The position numbers were made by a program, and so were the translations under genes. A stretch of 64,000 bases of DNA from Micromonospora sp. KC606 (GTDB lineage: Bacteria; Actinomycetota; Actinomycetes; Mycobacteriales; Micromonosporaceae): assembly GCF_004348675.1 (NCBI RefSeq), contig NZ_SMKN01000003.1, positions 1 through 64,000 on the forward strand. Direction: 5' to 3'. The notes under the pieces were generated by a model. That model was not told the DNA's origin. It made no database searches and saw only the letters and a program-made list of their open reading frames with translations. How positions within the stretch are numbered: the first letter of the stretch is position 1; each line of letters opens with the position of its first letter. Of this stretch, positions 24,737 through 33,616 are shown piece after piece.

Positions 24737-26374
24737 ATGCGGGGCATGGGGTTTGCGGCGGTCGCCGCGGCGATCATGGTGCTGGCTGCCGGTTGCACCA
24801 GCGACGAGCCCGACCCGCGCGGGTCGGCGGGCATCGACGGCGGCTCCTCGCTGCGGATCGTCGCCGGGTCCGAACAGGAGAGCGTCGTCGAAACTATCGT
24901 CAAGCCGTGGTGCGCCAGCAAGGGCTACCGGTGCGACATCACCCTGAAGGGCTCAGTCGACCAGGCCCGGCTGCTGGCGGCAGGCAGCCGCGACTACGAC
25001 GCCTACTGGTTCGCGTCCAGCGTCTTCTCCCAACTCGGGGACAAGGCCAACGTCCTGCAGGACGTGAAGCCGATGTTCCTGACGCCGGTGGTGTTCGCCG
25101 GCTGGCGCAGCGAGATGCAGCGGCTGGGCTTCGCCGGCCAGCCGGACGTCGGGATCGCGCAGATCCTGGAGGCGGTCGAATCGGGCCGTACGACGGTCTG
25201 GGTCACCAACCCGACGCAGTCCAACTCCGGCGCCACCGTGTTGTTCGGCTTCATGAACTACTTCGCCGGCAACGGTCCGGGCACCCCGCTGAGTCAGCAG
25301 CAGCTCGACTCCCCGGCCGTCGAAAAGGGCGTCACCCGGTTCATCGCGGCGATGGACGAGACGCCGCCCTCGACGGGCACCCTGATGACCGAGTGCCTTG
25401 CCCGCCCCGCCGAATGCCGCACCGTGTTCACCTACGAGGACCTGGTCATCGAGAAGAACCAGGAGTTGGTCAGGGCCGGCAAAGAGCCCCTGGTGGTGGC
25501 GTACCCCCGCGGCTCGCTGGCGATCAGCGACGCACCACTGGGCTTCCTGCCGCACGGCGGGGAGGATGACGTCGCCAAACGCGGCATCGTCCGCGAATTG
25601 CAGACGCACCTGCTCACCGACCCAGGCGCGCAGGACCAACTGCTCAAGCTGGGGCGGCGACCGGTCACCGGCGTCGGTCTGACGCTGGACAACCCCGACC
25701 TGTCCGTGTTCAACCCGGAATGGGGCATCCACGCAGCCATCAACGAGCAGGGCATCCAGTATCCGGCGGCGCCGGTCATCGAGGCGGCGCTCGACCGCTA
25801 CCAGACCCGGTACCGGCGCCCCGTCAACACGTTCTACTGCCTCGACGGCAGCGGGTCGATGGCCTCGAACGAGGGTTGGGACGGGGTCAAGGCGGCCGCG
25901 CGCCAGATCTTCGACCAGGACCAGGCTGCGCTCAACTTCCTGCGTACGCACCCGCAGGACTCGACCGCCGTCGGGATCTTCAACCGGGACCTCGTCGAGG
26001 GCACACCGTGGGTGGTGGACGGCGACGACGCGGCCGGGCTGCACGGGCTCACCGAGCGAATCACCGCCTACCGTCCCACGGGCGGCACCAACATGTACGC
26101 CTGCCTGCAACGGGCCGCCGCCGACCTGAGCCGGCCACAGCCCGGTGACCGCCGACGGTTGGTGGTGCTGATGACCGACGGCAAGTCCGAAAACGACGAC
26201 CGGGGTGGTGCGGTGCGCGCGTTGCGATCGCTCGGCGTACCCGTGATCGCCATCGCCTTCGGCCGCGACGTCGACGCCGCGCAGCTCAAGGGCGTCGCCG
26301 CTGCCACCGGCGGCACCTATGTCGCACAGGACGACCTGGTGGCGGCGCTGCGCCAGGCGGCGGGTTACAAGTGA
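24737..26374 (+). CDS. Lipoprotein with solute-binding domain fused to a von Willebrand A domain
   Basis: A 545-residue lipoprotein. The lipobox is V-L-A-A-G-C (Cys20). Residues about 40-345 form a type II periplasmic-binding fold (S-L-R-I-V-A-G-S-E-Q-E, ligand loop N-P-T-Q-S-N-S-G). The C-terminal vWA domain keeps a complete MIDAS: D-G-S-G-S near residue 370, Thr near 451 in G-G-T-N-M-Y, and Asp near 481 in M-T-D-G-K-S. It should therefore bind a divalent metal and a protein partner outside the membrane. GGAG lies 8 nt before ATG 24737. It is the first gene of a four-gene set that lacks any permease or ATPase, which argues for sensing or assembly rather than uptake. Confidence 0.85.
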   Translation: MRGMGFAAVAAAIMVLAAGCTSDEPDPRGSAGIDGGSSLRIVAGSEQESVVETIVKPWCASKGYRCDITLKGSVDQARLLAAGSRDYDAYWFASSVFSQLGDKANVLQDVKPMFLTPVVFAGWRSEMQRLGFAGQPDVGIAQILEAVESGRTTVWVTNPTQSNSGATVLFGFMNYFAGNGPGTPLSQQQLDSPAVEKGVTRFIAAMDETPPSTGTLMTECLARPAECRTVFTYEDLVIEKNQELVRAGKEPLVVAYPRGSLAISDAPLGFLPHGGEDDVAKRGIVRELQTHLLTDPGAQDQLLKLGRRPVTGVGLTLDNPDLSVFNPEWGIHAAINEQGIQYPAAPVIEAALDRYQTRYRRPVNTFYCLDGSGSMASNEGWDGVKAAARQIFDQDQAALNFLRTHPQDSTAVGIFNRDLVEGTPWVVDGDDAAGLHGLTERITAYRPTGGTNMYACLQRAAADLSRPQPGDRRRLVVLMTDGKSENDDRGGAVRALRSLGVPVIAIAFGRDVDAAQLKGVAAATGGTYVAQDDLVAALRQAAGYK

Positions 26375-26411
26375 TCGGCCGCCGCCACACCGGCGTACAC
26401 CGGCGGTGCCG

Positions 26412-27008
26412 ATGAGGAGGAAACTGGCCGCTCCGGTCGCGCTCACCGCCGCGGCCGCGGTGTTCGCCGGGGTCTTCGCCACCACCGGCAACTTCCTGTG
26501 GGCACCGCTGTTGGCGGTCGCCGCGGCCCTCGGCACGTACCTCATGCTCGACGACCGCAGCCCGGCGCAGGCACGCGGCGACGAGTACCTCGACGAGGCG
26601 CGGGCCACGGCCGACGAGGCACTCAAGGTGCTGCGCGGCATCGAGCGGCTCAGCCGCGAGGTGCAGGCTCCGGCCGCCCGCGCCGCCCTGCAATCGGCCT
26701 GCCGCTACGTACCCGAGTTGTTCGACCGGGTACGGACGGCCGCGCCGAACAGCCTCTATTCCACCGCCAGCCAGATCGGCGGGCACCTGACCAGCCTCGA
26801 CGGGGTCGTGCGGCAGTACCTCGACATCCAGGAAAAGCCGGTGCTCTATACCGACCCGGAGGCCCTCAAGCGCAGCGGAGAGCTGGCGTTCGAACGCTTC
26901 GCCGATTTCGCGTTGGACAGCGTGCGGCTGGTCAACCAGGGCGACATCGCGCAGTACCGGGCCAACCTCGACACCGTCGCACCACCGAAGCTGCCGGAGC
27001 TGGAGTGA
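26412..27008 (+). CDS. XpaC-like membrane-anchored protein
   Basis: A 198-residue protein of the family called 5-bromo-4-chloroindolyl phosphate hydrolysis protein (XpaC), whose biochemical role is unknown. Two short hydrophobic segments at the N-terminus (A-P-V-A-L-T-A-A-A-A-V-F-A-G-V and L-W-A-P-L-L-A-V-A-A-A-L-G-T-Y) form a membrane hairpin. The rest is a long alpha-helical, coiled-coil-prone cytoplasmic part. It lies 37 nt after the vWA gene and 10 nt before the next. Known XpaC genes are usually beside telA, as here. An upstream in-frame GTG at 26406 is possible. Confidence 0.75.
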   Translation: MRRKLAAPVALTAAAAVFAGVFATTGNFLWAPLLAVAAALGTYLMLDDRSPAQARGDEYLDEARATADEALKVLRGIERLSREVQAPAARAALQSACRYVPELFDRVRTAAPNSLYSTASQIGGHLTSLDGVVRQYLDIQEKPVLYTDPEALKRSGELAFERFADFALDSVRLVNQGDIAQYRANLDTVAPPKLPELE

Positions 27009-27018
27009 AGGAACCATC

Positions 27019-28161
27019 GTGAGACTGCCAAGCGTTCGATTTCTGATCGGACTGGCCACGGTGCTCGTCGTCTGCGTCGTCGCCGCCGTGCTGTGGGTCC
27101 GCGCCGACCGACCCGCGACCTCGTCCGCTGCGCCGACCGTGGTCAGATGCCTCGGCGGATCCGAGAAATCCGAGCTGATGGCCGACGCCGCTATCACCCG
27201 AATCCTGCGCAACAAGTACCGTCTCGAGGTCGACTTCCAGCCGCTCGGCTCGTACGACCAGGTGCAGTTGAGCAGTGACGACCTCAAGGCTCGCCACCTC
27301 GACTGCCTCTGGCCGGCGAGCGCCAGCGCGCAGAGCGTGTTCGAGGCACAACATCAGCGCGCGTTCCCGGACTACCGGGCCGAGAACCTGCTCCAGTCTC
27401 CCGAGGTGATCTACGCGGGGCCGCGCGGCACCGAGTCCCTGATGAAGCGCGGTCTCGTCGAGCAGCGCGGCAACCGGTACTACCTGGTCGACATGAAGTC
27501 CCTGCTGCTGGAGCACGTGCTGAAGAAGCAGACCTGGGACGGCATTGGCGCGGCCGAACTTCGCGGGCCGATCACCGTGGCGAGCACCGACGCGGCCAAG
27601 TCGAACAGCGGCTTCGTGCTGGCCCAGCTCCAGCTGAGCATCATCGCCACCGACGACGTGTACCAGGCACCGAACCTCACCCAGGCGCGCAACGCCCTGC
27701 CCACCATGCGGGCGGTGTACGACGCGCAGGGATTGCAGGCACGTAGCTCCGACTCCGGGTTCCGAGAGTGGCTCACCCAGGGCGGCGAGTTCAAATCACC
27801 GCTCTACGCCGGCTACGAGAACCAACTCATCCAGCTGGTCGCGCGGGGCGACGTGAACACCGCCAGCGTGCTCAGGAACGTCCGACTGCTCTATCCCGAC
27901 CCGACCATCTACAGCGATCACCCACTGCTGGCACTCAATACCACCGCCGCCCGCCTGATCGAGGCGATGAAGGACCCGGAGATCCAGACGATCGCCTGGA
28001 AGACCTACGGATTCCGCTCGGCGCTGCAGGTCGGCGCCAACGAGGTCGCCGACTTTCCCGACCTCGCGCTCGCCGAGCAGATCCGCACCACCCCGGCGCC
28101 CGCCGCGGACGTGACGCTCGCGCTGTTGAACTGCATCAAGGACGCCAAAACCTGCCAGTGA
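27019..28161 (+). CDS. Membrane-anchored extracytoplasmic solute-binding protein
   Basis: A 380-residue protein with one N-terminal membrane helix (residues about 8-28) and no lipobox, so it is anchored or secreted. The rest is a type II periplasmic-binding fold with E-V-I-Y-A-G-P-R-G and the loop V-A-S-T-D-A-A-K-S-N-S-G-F. The SNSG loop is shared with the binding domain of the vWA lipoprotein two genes upstream, so the two look paralogous. Two cysteines near the C-terminus (L-L-N-C-I-K-D-A-K-T-C) may form a disulfide. GTG 27019 has AAGGAA upstream. No transporter components are linked to it. Confidence 0.8.
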   Translation: MRLPSVRFLIGLATVLVVCVVAAVLWVRADRPATSSAAPTVVRCLGGSEKSELMADAAITRILRNKYRLEVDFQPLGSYDQVQLSSDDLKARHLDCLWPASASAQSVFEAQHQRAFPDYRAENLLQSPEVIYAGPRGTESLMKRGLVEQRGNRYYLVDMKSLLLEHVLKKQTWDGIGAAELRGPITVASTDAAKSNSGFVLAQLQLSIIATDDVYQAPNLTQARNALPTMRAVYDAQGLQARSSDSGFREWLTQGGEFKSPLYAGYENQLIQLVARGDVNTASVLRNVRLLYPDPTIYSDHPLLALNTTAARLIEAMKDPEIQTIAWKTYGFRSALQVGANEVADFPDLALAEQIRTTPAPAADVTLALLNCIKDAKTCQ

Positions 28162-28177
28162 GGGAGACCGAAGGGGT

Positions 28178-29497
28178 ATGACCGACGGATTGCAGATCGA
28201 CTTCGACAGCATCGTGGGGGGTGCGGCCGACCCGCCGGCCGGTGCGGCCGACACCGCCATCACCGACGCTCTTAGCACTGCCCAACCACGCGTGATGGTC
28301 TGCAAGGACCTGCTCAGCCCCGCCCAGCGAGCCCAGGCGGAGGCCACGGCCAAGCAGCTCTACCCGGCGATGCTGGCCAACACCGAACAGCTGGCGTCCT
28401 TCGGCAACAGCGCCATCGACCAGGTCAACGCCCAGGTCAGCCGCATCTTCCGAGAGGTCGGGCGGGTCGACATCCCGGAACTGACCGGCATCATGCGGCA
28501 GCTCAACGACCGGATGCGTACGTTCCGGCGCAAGTACGACCCGAGCGACCCCAAGGTCCGGGAGACGTTCAACAGGTTCTCCGATGCGATCAAGGGACTG
28601 TTCCGCAGGGGACGTGATCTGTTGGAGATGCTCTTCGAGGAGGCCAGGACGGTCGAGCAGCAGCTCGACAAGGTGGCCGGACAGCTCAGCGCGAAGCAAC
28701 ACGAACTGCGTCGCAACGTGGTGCTCTGCGACGAGCTGTACAAGGCCAACGAGGCGGCGATCGGACAGCTCATCGGTGCGATCGCGGTGATGGAGCTGGT
28801 GCGCGACGAAGCGCTCGCCGAGGCCCGGTCGATCTCCGTCCCGCCGGGCGCGGTCGGCGAATGCGACCAGCAGGAGCGGCTCTCCCGGGTCACCGAGTTC
28901 ATCCAGGCACTCGAGGTACGCATCAACGAGTTCCAACAGCGACTCTTCGTGGCCTGGTCGACCTCACCGCAGGTCCGCAACATCCGGGCGCTCAACTACG
29001 GCCTCGGCCAGCGTCTTGCGCTGCTGATGAACCTGACCATCCCGACGATGAAGCTCACCATCGCCCAGTGGGCGCTGCTGTTGCAGGCCAACCAGGCCGC
29101 CGACATGCAGCAGGTGGTCGCCGACGGCGCCAACGACGTGCTCTCCGCGTACGCCAGGGCATCGCAGTCCGCCGTGCCGCAAATCGCCCGGACCATCCAG
29201 ACCCCGACCATCCGCCCAGAAACCCTCCTAGAGGTCGCGGAGTCGATCGACGCGCAGGCACGGGGCATCGAGGAGGCGGTCCGCTACGGCCAGCAGAGGC
29301 GCACCGAGGTGGTGACCGCGATCGTCACCGCCAACCAGTCCATGACGCAGTCGGCCAACCGGCTGTCGCAGATCGTGGTCGAGCTGGTGACCCGGGCCAA
29401 GGAACCACTGGCCTTGCCGGCCGGGCCGCAACTGCCCGCCTCGGTGCTCGATCAGGCGTCGGCGGCACGCACGGACCGGCGGCCCCGCTACAGGTAG
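28178..29497 (+). CDS. telA: TelA-family toxic anion resistance protein
   Basis: A 439-residue cytoplasmic, almost wholly alpha-helical protein of the TelA/KlaA family, found in tellurite resistance loci and in envelope stress operons. Family marks include the central R-T-F-R-R-K-Y-D-P-S-D segment, the helix pairs around K-L-T-I-A-Q-W-A-L-L-L-Q-A-N-Q, and G-Q-Q-R-R-T-E-V near the C-terminus. The mechanism is not known for any member. It is the last gene of the vWA/XpaC/SBP set, with a GAAGGGG ribosome site before ATG 28178. Resistance to tellurite itself should not be assumed. Confidence 0.88.
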   Translation: MTDGLQIDFDSIVGGAADPPAGAADTAITDALSTAQPRVMVCKDLLSPAQRAQAEATAKQLYPAMLANTEQLASFGNSAIDQVNAQVSRIFREVGRVDIPELTGIMRQLNDRMRTFRRKYDPSDPKVRETFNRFSDAIKGLFRRGRDLLEMLFEEARTVEQQLDKVAGQLSAKQHELRRNVVLCDELYKANEAAIGQLIGAIAVMELVRDEALAEARSISVPPGAVGECDQQERLSRVTEFIQALEVRINEFQQRLFVAWSTSPQVRNIRALNYGLGQRLALLMNLTIPTMKLTIAQWALLLQANQAADMQQVVADGANDVLSAYARASQSAVPQIARTIQTPTIRPETLLEVAESIDAQARGIEEAVRYGQQRRTEVVTAIVTANQSMTQSANRLSQIVVELVTRAKEPLALPAGPQLPASVLDQASAARTDRRPRYR

Positions 29498-29516
29498 CCG
29501 ATGTGCGTGTACCGAG

Positions 29517-30761
29517 TTATCGCGTCGCGGCAGCGTCAATCGACCGGATGGCCTCGACGGCGGCGCGCCTGCCGGAGCGGAGTGCCGCGCTGACGGTGCC
29601 GGGGGCGATGTCGTCGGTGGCCTCACCGGCGAAGTGGAGCGGGCCGCAGGGAGCGGCGAGCGCGGCCCGTTGGTGACCGCTGCCAGGCGGTTCGGAGGAG
29701 TAGCCGCCCAGTGTCCACGGGTCGGCGCCCCAGTCGACAACCTGGGCGTCGACCAGGTCACGGCGTACCCGTTCGCCCCAGACCCTGACTAGAGCGGACA
29801 CCACCCGCTGGACCGGGCCCGGTGGTCTACGTAGGGCCGCTGCCCGCGGTCCCATCACGAACGCCGTCAGCACCGGCGCGTCGGGGTGGGGTGGCCAGAT
29901 CACGGGAACGTCATCATCGAGCAGGAGGTAGCTGGCGCCGGCCGGCCACGGTCGGCTGGTGAAGCGCAGCAGCACCTTCATGCCCGGATGCATGGCCAGC
30001 TCGGTGACTGCCCGGTCCTTGGGCGGTGGCAGCGGTGGCTCGAACCGCACGGTGCCGGCCTTGAGCACGCCGAGCGGCACGGTAATGATCGCTCGCCGTG
30101 CGCTGTAGCAGCGATCCGCCTCGACCTGTACGCCGTCTGACATCCAACGCACCGCGGTGACCGGGGCGTCTCGAACAATGCTGCAACCTTCGGCGATGTA
30201 CTCGATCAGACGGTCGTAGCCTTCGGCGACCCGCGCCTGGCGGCTGGTCTCCTCGCCATTGGCCATCACCCGGGCCAGGTACCGTACGCTCAAGCCGTCC
30301 AGATCTGTACCTGCGTCATTGGCCAGAACGACCGCCAGACGGCCGAGTCGGCCGCCAGCCCGGCGACCGCGCAGCAGGTCACCGAGCGATGCGTCCGGAT
30401 CGAGGCCGTGCGAACGCACGGCACGCACGATGCGGACGTACCGTCCCGTCGCCGGTAGCAGCCAAGGCAGCAGCCGACGCACCCGGCCCCCGTCCACGAC
30501 CCGACCGCGCCAGATCGACATCGCCGGTAGCACGGTAAGGCCGGCGGTCTCCGCCAACGTGCGCGACAGGCTGGATGAACCGTGTAGCAGCTCCGCGCCT
30601 CGCTCGACCGGAAATCCGGCGAAGCCGCGATCGGTATGCACCCGCCCGCCAATACGAGAGCGCGCTTCCAACACGATGGCTCGCTTGCCAGCCTCACTCA
30701 CCTGCCGCGCCGCGGCGAGCCCGGCGGCACCAGCCCCGACGACGACGACGTCCGCATCCAC
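29517..30761 (-). CDS. FAD-dependent amine oxidase
   Basis: A 414-residue flavin monoamine-oxidase family protein. The FAD Rossmann motif V-V-V-G-A-G-A-A-G-L-A-A-A is right at the N-terminus, followed by E-A-R-S-R-I-G-G-R, and the FAD-closing motif H-F-A-G-E-A-T near the end. It has no signal peptide, so it is cytoplasmic. GTG 30761 is chosen because the Rossmann strand begins four residues later; the open frame extends 145 codons upstream without coding character. The gene converges with telA, 19 nt apart, and is monocistronic. The substrate is unknown; polyamines, aromatic amines or amino acids are all possible. Confidence 0.85.
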   Translation of the reverse strand: MDADVVVVGAGAAGLAAARQVSEAGKRAIVLEARSRIGGRVHTDRGFAGFPVERGAELLHGSSSLSRTLAETAGLTVLPAMSIWRGRVVDGGRVRRLLPWLLPATGRYVRIVRAVRSHGLDPDASLGDLLRGRRAGGRLGRLAVVLANDAGTDLDGLSVRYLARVMANGEETSRQARVAEGYDRLIEYIAEGCSIVRDAPVTAVRWMSDGVQVEADRCYSARRAIITVPLGVLKAGTVRFEPPLPPPKDRAVTELAMHPGMKVLLRFTSRPWPAGASYLLLDDDVPVIWPPHPDAPVLTAFVMGPRAAALRRPPGPVQRVVSALVRVWGERVRRDLVDAQVVDWGADPWTLGGYSSEPPGSGHQRAALAAPCGPLHFAGEATDDIAPGTVSAALRSGRRAAVEAIRSIDAAATR

Positions 30762-31113
30762 ACAATCACGGTAGCCTGGCCACTCCACCCGCCATGCCCA
30801 GCAGTCAGCTTCTGCATTGAGTCGAACAATTGCGACGTCATACCCACCAGGGTGGTCGATGGCACCGTGGCCTGGGTGAAGGTCTTCGGGTGTCGATCCG
30901 GTGGGCTCGTCGTGTTTCAGCCAACCGCGTTCATCGGGATCTCCCGTCGGCATCCGCACCTGCGACGAACCGTGCTGCATGTGGCCTGGCTTGGCAGAGC
31001 GGAAAGGGCAGGCCGCACCTCGTCGGGGCGGGCAACGTTGGCGGGCGTCAGGCGCCGGTGTGTGCTGGCAGGCCGGCGGCGGGGACGACGACGCCGTCGA
31101 CGCCGGTGGACCA
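30762..31113. other. Intergenic region, no gene
   Basis: These 352 bases separate the amine oxidase start from the end of the response regulator gene. No start codon with a ribosome site, repeat or hairpin stood out. It should hold the amine oxidase promoter. Confidence 0.5.
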
Positions 31114-31773
31114 TCAGCCGCGCAGGTAGGCCAGCACCGCCCGGACTCGGCGATGGTCGTCCTCGTCGGGGTGCAGGTCCAGCTTGATGAGCACACTGCC
31201 GATGTGTTTGGCCACCGCCGTCTCGGTGATGAACAGGGCCCGCGCGATTGCTGCGTTCGACCGGCCCTCTGCCACCAGGCTGAGGACCTCGCGCTCCCGG
31301 GGGGTAAGCCGGGTCAGCGGGTCCCGGCGTCGGCTGAGCATCTGGCGTACGACCTCGGTGTCAACCACTGTGTGGCCCTCGGCGACACGGTCGAGCGCCT
31401 CGATGAACTCGACTGCCTCACCGATACGATCCTTGAGCAGGTAGCCGATGCCCGCGGTGCCGGGACGGGCGGATTCCAGCAATTCGGCCGCGTACGTCTG
31501 CTCGACGTACTGACTGACCACGAGAATCGGCAGCGCGGGGTCGTCCTGACGCAGCCGCAACGCGGCCTGCAACCCCTCGTCGGTGAAGGTGGGCGGCATC
31601 CGTACGTCGGTGACCACCACGTCCGGCCGCTGCTCGCGCACCGCCGCGACGAGGGCGTCGGCGTCACCGACGGCGGCCGCAACCCGATGCCCGAACCGGG
31701 CGATCAGACTCATGATCCCCTCCCGGGTGAGCACGTCGTCCTCCGCGACGATCACCCGCCGCTCACGCGGCAT
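31114..31773 (-). CDS. NarL/LuxR-type response regulator
   Basis: A 219-residue two-component response regulator. The receiver domain has the acidic pair E-D-D at residues 11-13, the phosphoacceptor Asp56 in V-V-T-D-V-R-M-P-P and the Lys of L-L-K-D. The LuxR helix-turn-helix is at the C-terminus (L-T-P-R-E-R-E-V-L-S-L-V-A-E-G-R-S-N, then T-A-V-A-K-H-I-G-S-V-L-I-K-L). ATG 31773 overlaps the kinase gene by 11 nt. The pair lies beside and divergent from the crippled ABC exporter operon, which is the obvious regulatory target. Confidence 0.93.
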   Translation of the reverse strand: MPRERRVIVAEDDVLTREGIMSLIARFGHRVAAAVGDADALVAAVREQRPDVVVTDVRMPPTFTDEGLQAALRLRQDDPALPILVVSQYVEQTYAAELLESARPGTAGIGYLLKDRIGEAVEFIEALDRVAEGHTVVDTEVVRQMLSRRRDPLTRLTPREREVLSLVAEGRSNAAIARALFITETAVAKHIGSVLIKLDLHPDEDDHRRVRAVLAYLRG

Positions 31774-33004
31774 CGGACACCGCCCCGGCAAACTCCGCCT
31801 GCACCACGGTCGGCCCGCCTGGCGGACTCGACAGCGACACCTTCCCACCTACGGCCGCCACCCGGTCGGCCAGTCCGGCGAGCCCGGTTCCGGCCTGCGG
31901 GTCTGCACCGCCTACCCCGTCATCGCTGATTCGCAGTATCAGCCGGTCATCGTTCAGGCCCGCCGTGACACCGGCCCGACCCGCCCGGCTGTGCCGGGCG
32001 ACGTTGGTCAACGCTTCGCCGACCACGAAGTACGCGGTGACCTCGATGGCCGGCGGAAGTCGGCCGGGCAGTCGGACGTCGACGTCGACCGGCACCGGCG
32101 AGCGCCCGGCGAGGTCATGCAGTGCTGCGGCAAGCCCGCGGTCGGTGAGTACCTGGGGGTGCACACCGCGGATCAGCTCGCGCAGTTCGCTCAGCGCCCG
32201 CCGGGCCAGCTCGTGCGCCCTGACCAGCGGCTCATGCGCGGGTGACCCGGCCGGCACCTCCAGGCGGGCGAGCCCGAGGTACACGTTCAGGGCCACGAGC
32301 CGCTGCTGGGCGCCGTCGTGCAGGTCGCGCTCGATGCGGCGGCGTTCCACCTCGAACGCATCCACCAGCCGCGCCCTCGACCGGGTCACCTCGACCAGCC
32401 GGTCACCGAGCCGGTCCGACTCGCGAGGCCCGAGCAACGCCCGCGCCATCGCGGCCCGGGCACCGGCCCAGGCCGTCACCACGTATGGGGCCGCGGCCAG
32501 TAGCCCCACGCCCATCCCCACCGGCACCAGAGTCGCCAACGGGCTGTTGTCCTGCTCGTGGAATGGGCTCAGTACGGCGGCTACCGGATAGCCCACCATG
32601 CATGCCAGCACGACCGCGTCCAGCCAGCACAGGACGCCGATCGAGATGCCGATGAAACCGATCTCGCGCCAGGTGACCTGCTCGCGAAGCCGTGCCCGCA
32701 ACGCGTGCCGCCAGCCCCGCGGCGGTAGCGGCCGATGGGCGTCTGGTACCGGCACGCTGTCAACGAGACGCAGCCGCCACCGCTCCAGCCTACCGAAGAC
32801 GACCGCGCCCGCCGCGAGCGTCGACACCGCCGCGAGCAGCACAGGAACCGGATCCTCGATGCCGTACCGCATCAGCAGGACAATCGCCGGCGCCCCGGGC
32901 AGCGCGCCACCCGCCAGGTAGAGCGCCGATCTCCAGGGCCACGAGCTGCGCACCAGCCGCGTCGGCGGCAGCGACAGCGCATCCAACGCGGTGCGGATCG
33001 GCAT
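31763..33004 (-). CDS. NarL-type sensor histidine kinase
   Basis: A 413-residue membrane kinase of the HPK7 group. Two pairs of N-terminal hydrophobic segments (residues about 25-65 and 115-180) bracket a short cytoplasmic loop, without a large extracellular sensor domain. The phosphoacceptor helix is R-R-I-E-R-D-L-H-D-G-A-Q-Q-R-L. The HATPase domain has the N-box G-E-A-L-T-N-V-A-R-H-S and the G-box S-D-D-G-V-G-G-A-D. It phosphorylates the response regulator encoded immediately downstream. Similar kinase/ABC pairs respond to membrane-active compounds, which is a family-based inference here. Confidence 0.92.
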   Translation of the reverse strand: MPIRTALDALSLPPTRLVRSSWPWRSALYLAGGALPGAPAIVLLMRYGIEDPVPVLLAAVSTLAAGAVVFGRLERWRLRLVDSVPVPDAHRPLPPRGWRHALRARLREQVTWREIGFIGISIGVLCWLDAVVLACMVGYPVAAVLSPFHEQDNSPLATLVPVGMGVGLLAAAPYVVTAWAGARAAMARALLGPRESDRLGDRLVEVTRSRARLVDAFEVERRRIERDLHDGAQQRLVALNVYLGLARLEVPAGSPAHEPLVRAHELARRALSELRELIRGVHPQVLTDRGLAAALHDLAGRSPVPVDVDVRLPGRLPPAIEVTAYFVVGEALTNVARHSRAGRAGVTAGLNDDRLILRISDDGVGGADPQAGTGLAGLADRVAAVGGKVSLSSPPGGPTVVQAEFAGAVSDAA

Positions 33005-33108
33005 GTCCGCCCACGCTACCGCAGCGCGGCCGGCGGCACGGTACAGCTGGATACACCTTCTGGCCCCCCGCTGGGGACAGTGTGGGCGGCGCGGACGGCC
33101 GCTTGGCT

Positions 33109-33616
33109 ATGGGCGTGACCACAACCAACGAACCGGCCGTGCGGCCTCTTCCAGCAGTTCAACCTGCTGCCCACGCTCACCGCCCGGGAGAACATCCTGC
33201 TCCCGCTCGCGATCGCCGGCCGCAGACCCGAGCCGGGGTGGTTCGACACGGTGGTCGAGACGGTCGGCCTCCGCGACCGTCTCGGTCACCGGCCCGACCA
33301 GCTCTCCGGCGGCCAGCAACAGCGTGTGGCCTGCGCCCGTGCCCTGATCACCCGGCCCTAGGTGGTGTTCGCAGACGAGCCCCCCGGAAACCTCGACTCC
33401 CGATCCAGCGCCGAGGTGCTCGGCTTCCTCAGCCGGTCGGTCCGCGAGTTCGGCAGAACGATCGTGATGGTCACCCACGACCCCACCGCCGCCGCATACG
33501 CCGACCGGGTGATCTTCCTCGCCGACGGCACTGTCGTCGAGGATCTCGCAGCCCCGACCGCTGACGCCGTAATCGACACGATGAAGCGTCTTGACATTCA
33601 GGGTGCGGCCCGATGA
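33109..33616 (+). pseudogene. Decayed ABC transporter ATPase (MacB/LolD type)
   Basis: The start (M-G-V-T-T-T-N-E-P-A-V-R) is intact, but the sequence then jumps with a frame change to the Q-loop region (F-Q-Q-F-N-L-L-P-T-L-T). About 80 residues with Walker A are missing. The signature L-S-G-G-Q-Q-Q-R-V-A remains. A TAG at 33359-33361 replaces the codon before Walker B (V-V-F-A-D-E-P), and E-P-T-G-N has become E-P-P-G-N. The stop codon still overlaps the ATG of the permease gene. The protein cannot work as an ATPase. Confidence 0.85.

Noticed and set aside
28178..29497. A tellurite resistance operon
   Set aside because: TelA alone does not show tellurite resistance. TerC, TerD, TerZ or TehB genes are absent, so only the family name is used.
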